Source: Pseudomonadota bacterium (GTDB lineage Bacteria; Pseudomonadota; Gammaproteobacteria; Xanthomonadales; Rhodanobacteraceae). From it: 15,638 nucleotides of DNA. Both the position numbers and the translations under genes were made by a program. The stretch spans positions 1 to 15,638 of the forward strand of contig JAEYZH010000019.1 of the NCBI GenBank assembly GCA_023430685.1, read 5' to 3'. Shown piece by piece: positions 14,041-15,638 of the stretch. The notes under the pieces are model-generated. The model did no database searches. It worked only from the letters and a program-made list of their open reading frames with translations, and was not told the origin of the DNA. The first letter of the stretch is position 1, and each line of letters starts with the position of its first letter.

Positions 14041-14116
14041 GGGAGCGGGACATCGCTGCGGGCCGCTGCGTTGACGTGACGGGCCCCGGGCGCTCGGCGC
14101 GCCCTCGATCGGTGGT

Positions 14117-15478
14117 TCACGCGATGCCGAGGCCCTCGATCACGCCGATCGTCGCGGGATCGAAACCCGCGAGGCGCGCGAACGCGCAGCCGCGTTCGGC
14201 GTAGTCGCGGAACTGGTCGAAGCTCGGCGCACCGGGCGAGAGCAGCACCACGCCACCTTCCGCCACGAGCTTGCGCGCGAGCGCGACTGCCTCGCCCAGC
14301 GTGCCGGCCGACGCGAGCCGGTAACGGCCACCGCTCTCGCGCAGCACCTGCGCGATCCGTTCGCCGTTCGCTCCCATCGTGACCACTGCGTGCGGTGGAC
14401 GCCCGTCGAGCGCGCGCGCGAACGGCGCCCAGTCGAGGCCACGCTCGTAGCCGCCGACGAGCACGCAGGTCTCGCGCCCGCGCAGGCTCGCAAGCGCCTC
14501 GAGCGTCGCCTGCGGCGTCGTCGCGATGCTGTCGTCGACCCAGGTGATGCCGTCGCGTTCGCCGAGCGGCTGCAGACGATGCGGCAGCGGACGAAATGTC
14601 GCGATCGCGTGAGCGGCCGCGGCCGCCTCGACGCCGGCCGCTTCGAGCGTCGCGAGAGCGGCGCAGGCGTTGAGCGCATTGTGGGCGCCCGGAAGCGGCG
14701 AGCGCGAGAGCTCGAACACCGCCTGTTCGCCGCGACGGATCCAGCCTTCGCGCACATGCCAGCCGTCCGGTCCACCGAACGTCACGCGGCGCGGATGCGT
14801 CGCGGTGCGCGCGAGCAGCTCGGCCTGCATCGCGTTGACGACGAGCGTGCGCGCCGCATCGGCGAGCGCGAGCTTGTCCGCTGCATAGCGCTCGCGCGTG
14901 CCATGCCAGTCGAGATGTTCCTCGTAGAGATTGTTGACGACGCCGACCTCGACGCCGCTCGCCTCGCCGGTCTGGAAACTCGAGAGTTCGACCACCCACC
15001 AATCCGGCGCCTGCGGAGGATCGAGCAGCTCGAGCAGCGGCAAGCCGATGTTGCCCGCGAGCGCGACGCGCCGCCCGAGCGCGCGCAGCAGGTGCGCGAC
15101 GAGCGCGCTGAGCGTGCTCTTGCCCTTGGTGCCGGTCACCGCGATCACCGGCGCCTGCGGCCTCTCGGCGAACCACAGCGCGGTGCCCGAGGTGAACAGC
15201 GTGCCGTTGCGGCGCGCCTCGAGGATCTCGGGTCGGTACGCGCTGATGCCGGGCGACTTGATCACGACGTCGAATGCGGACAGCTCCACCGCGGTCGGCG
15301 CATCGGTGACGATCCTGCCGACCAGACCCGCAGCGACATCGACGGCCTCCGTCGCGCTGCAGAACACCGTGGGCCGCAGGTCCGGCAGGCGCGCATGCAG
15401 CGCCGTGAGTGCCGCCTTGCCCTCGCGGCCCTGGCCCCAGACCGCGACGCGGCGACCCGCGAGCTCAGCGATCCGCAT
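14117..15478 (-). CDS. murD2: UDP-MurNAc-L-Ala--L-Glu ligase (MurD2 type)
   Basis: A 453-residue cytoplasmic Mur ligase for the peptidoglycan precursor. It has an N-terminal UDP-binding part (GRRVAVWGQGREGKAA, 8-23), the ATP loop GTKGKST (116-122), NLYEEHLDWHG (183-193), the linker GAHNALNACAALATLEAAG (264-282), DDSIATTP (315-322) and SPGAPSFDQFRDYAERG (414-430). The N-terminus, the DSIATTP motif in place of the classical NDSKATN of MurD, and the ending GFDPATIGVIEGLGI match the Xanthomonas MurD2 group as I recall it. That group adds L-Glu rather than D-Glu, and MurL then epimerises the residue. The gene overlaps the upstream partial gene by 14 bases and has no ribosome binding site of its own, so translation is probably coupled. 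Ordinary MurD is the alternative but fits less well. Confidence 0.87.
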   Translation of the reverse strand: MRIAELAGRRVAVWGQGREGKAALTALHARLPDLRPTVFCSATEAVDVAAGLVGRIVTDAPTAVELSAFDVVIKSPGISAYRPEILEARRNGTLFTSGTALWFAERPQAPVIAVTGTKGKSTLSALVAHLLRALGRRVALAGNIGLPLLELLDPPQAPDWWVVELSSFQTGEASGVEVGVVNNLYEEHLDWHGTRERYAADKLALADAARTLVVNAMQAELLARTATHPRRVTFGGPDGWHVREGWIRRGEQAVFELSRSPLPGAHNALNACAALATLEAAGVEAAAAAHAIATFRPLPHRLQPLGERDGITWVDDSIATTPQATLEALASLRGRETCVLVGGYERGLDWAPFARALDGRPPHAVVTMGANGERIAQVLRESGGRYRLASAGTLGEAVALARKLVAEGGVVLLSPGAPSFDQFRDYAERGCAFARLAGFDPATIGVIEGLGIA

Positions 15479-15638
15479 CGACCGCGGCCAGCAGGTGCGC
15501 GGGAATCGCGTGCTCGCCGCCCGGCGCGAGTTGCGCCGCGAGCGCGAGTCCCGAAGGCTCCAGTTGCGGCAGGATTTCGTCGGCGAAACGCGCGACCAGC
15601 GCGTCCTCGCGCCATTCCGCGCGCTCGACCAGCGCGGC
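15465..15638 (-). CDS. murL: 3' end of probable MurL epimerase (partial)
   Basis: Reading the minus strand from the window edge gives 57 codons and a stop, ending LAPGGEHAIPAHLLAAVDADR. The frame is in phase from the first base, has Pro and Gly where a folded C-terminus would, and overlaps the murD2 start by 14 bases in the usual manner of coupled genes. In Xanthomonas the gene next to murD2 is murL, the epimerase that turns UDP-MurNAc-L-Ala-L-Glu into the D-Glu form. I assign murL from this neighbourhood; the visible fragment is too short to prove it, and no catalytic residues lie in it. Confidence 0.6.
   Translation of the reverse strand, partial: AALVERAEWREDALVARFADEILPQLEPSGLALAAQLAPGGEHAIPAHLLAAVDADR

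Noticed and set aside
12224..14053. Minus-strand 609-codon and plus-strand 587-codon open frames over the FG-GAP gene
   Set aside because: Both are out of phase with the clear seven-repeat protein, run through the REP block and lack domain structure.

Overview
The window is a very GC-rich stretch of bacterial chromosome in which every reading frame stays open for long distances. The gene content points to the Lysobacterales (Xanthomonadales), perhaps a relative of the Rhodanobacteraceae. The clues are a MurD2-type ligase with what looks like the end of MurL upstream of it, a FecI/FecR/TonB-receptor cassette whose receptor carries an STN domain, GTAG-headed REP elements between genes, and a secreted propeller protein ending in a FADGF-type tail. 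The placement is inference from protein and repeat character; there is no rRNA in the window.

Layout from left to right. 1-163 is non-coding and holds a pair of REP-like hairpins. 164-1216 (-) is rmlB/rfbB, dTDP-glucose 4,6-dehydratase. 1217-1535 is a leader/intergenic region. 1536-2033 (+) is a small exported DUF4440/SnoaL-like protein, facing 2079-2573 (-), an exported DUF4142 protein. A strong hairpin at 2651-2702 separates these from 2820-4754 (-), an exported fusion of a cyanophycinase-like S51 domain and an Ntn-type isoaspartyl peptidase. Divergent from the fusion, across 105 bp, is a cell-surface signalling cassette: ECF sigma factor (4860-5456), FecR anti-sigma (5434-6498) and a 1020-residue TonB-dependent receptor (6585-9647). 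A cluster of GTAGGAGC REP copies fills 9674-9886. Then come ssb (9892-10377, -), ispB-type polyprenyl synthase (start uncertain, to 11664, +), a low-affinity iron permease-like protein (11661-12104, -) that overlaps ispB tail to tail, an exported seven-repeat FG-GAP propeller protein (12386-13810, +), a REP/BIME block (13821-14040), murD2 (14117-15478, -) and the 3' end of a probable murL (15465-15638, -).

The most interesting part is 2820-9647. One predicted periplasmic polypeptide carries both activities needed to take cyanophycin-like beta-Asp-Arg polymer to free amino acids: endo/exo cleavage to isodipeptides, then isodipeptide hydrolysis. It lies head to head with a substrate-sensing TonB-receptor regulon. 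A working hypothesis is a scavenging system for isoaspartyl polymers or peptides, with the receptor importing substrate and the fusion degrading it in the periplasm. The functional link is inferred only from adjacency. The right end holds peptidoglycan genes of the unusual L-Glu ligase plus epimerase route described in Xanthomonas. The intergenic spaces hold three REP families that all share the GTAG head typical of RAYT-mobilised elements; no RAYT gene is in the window.
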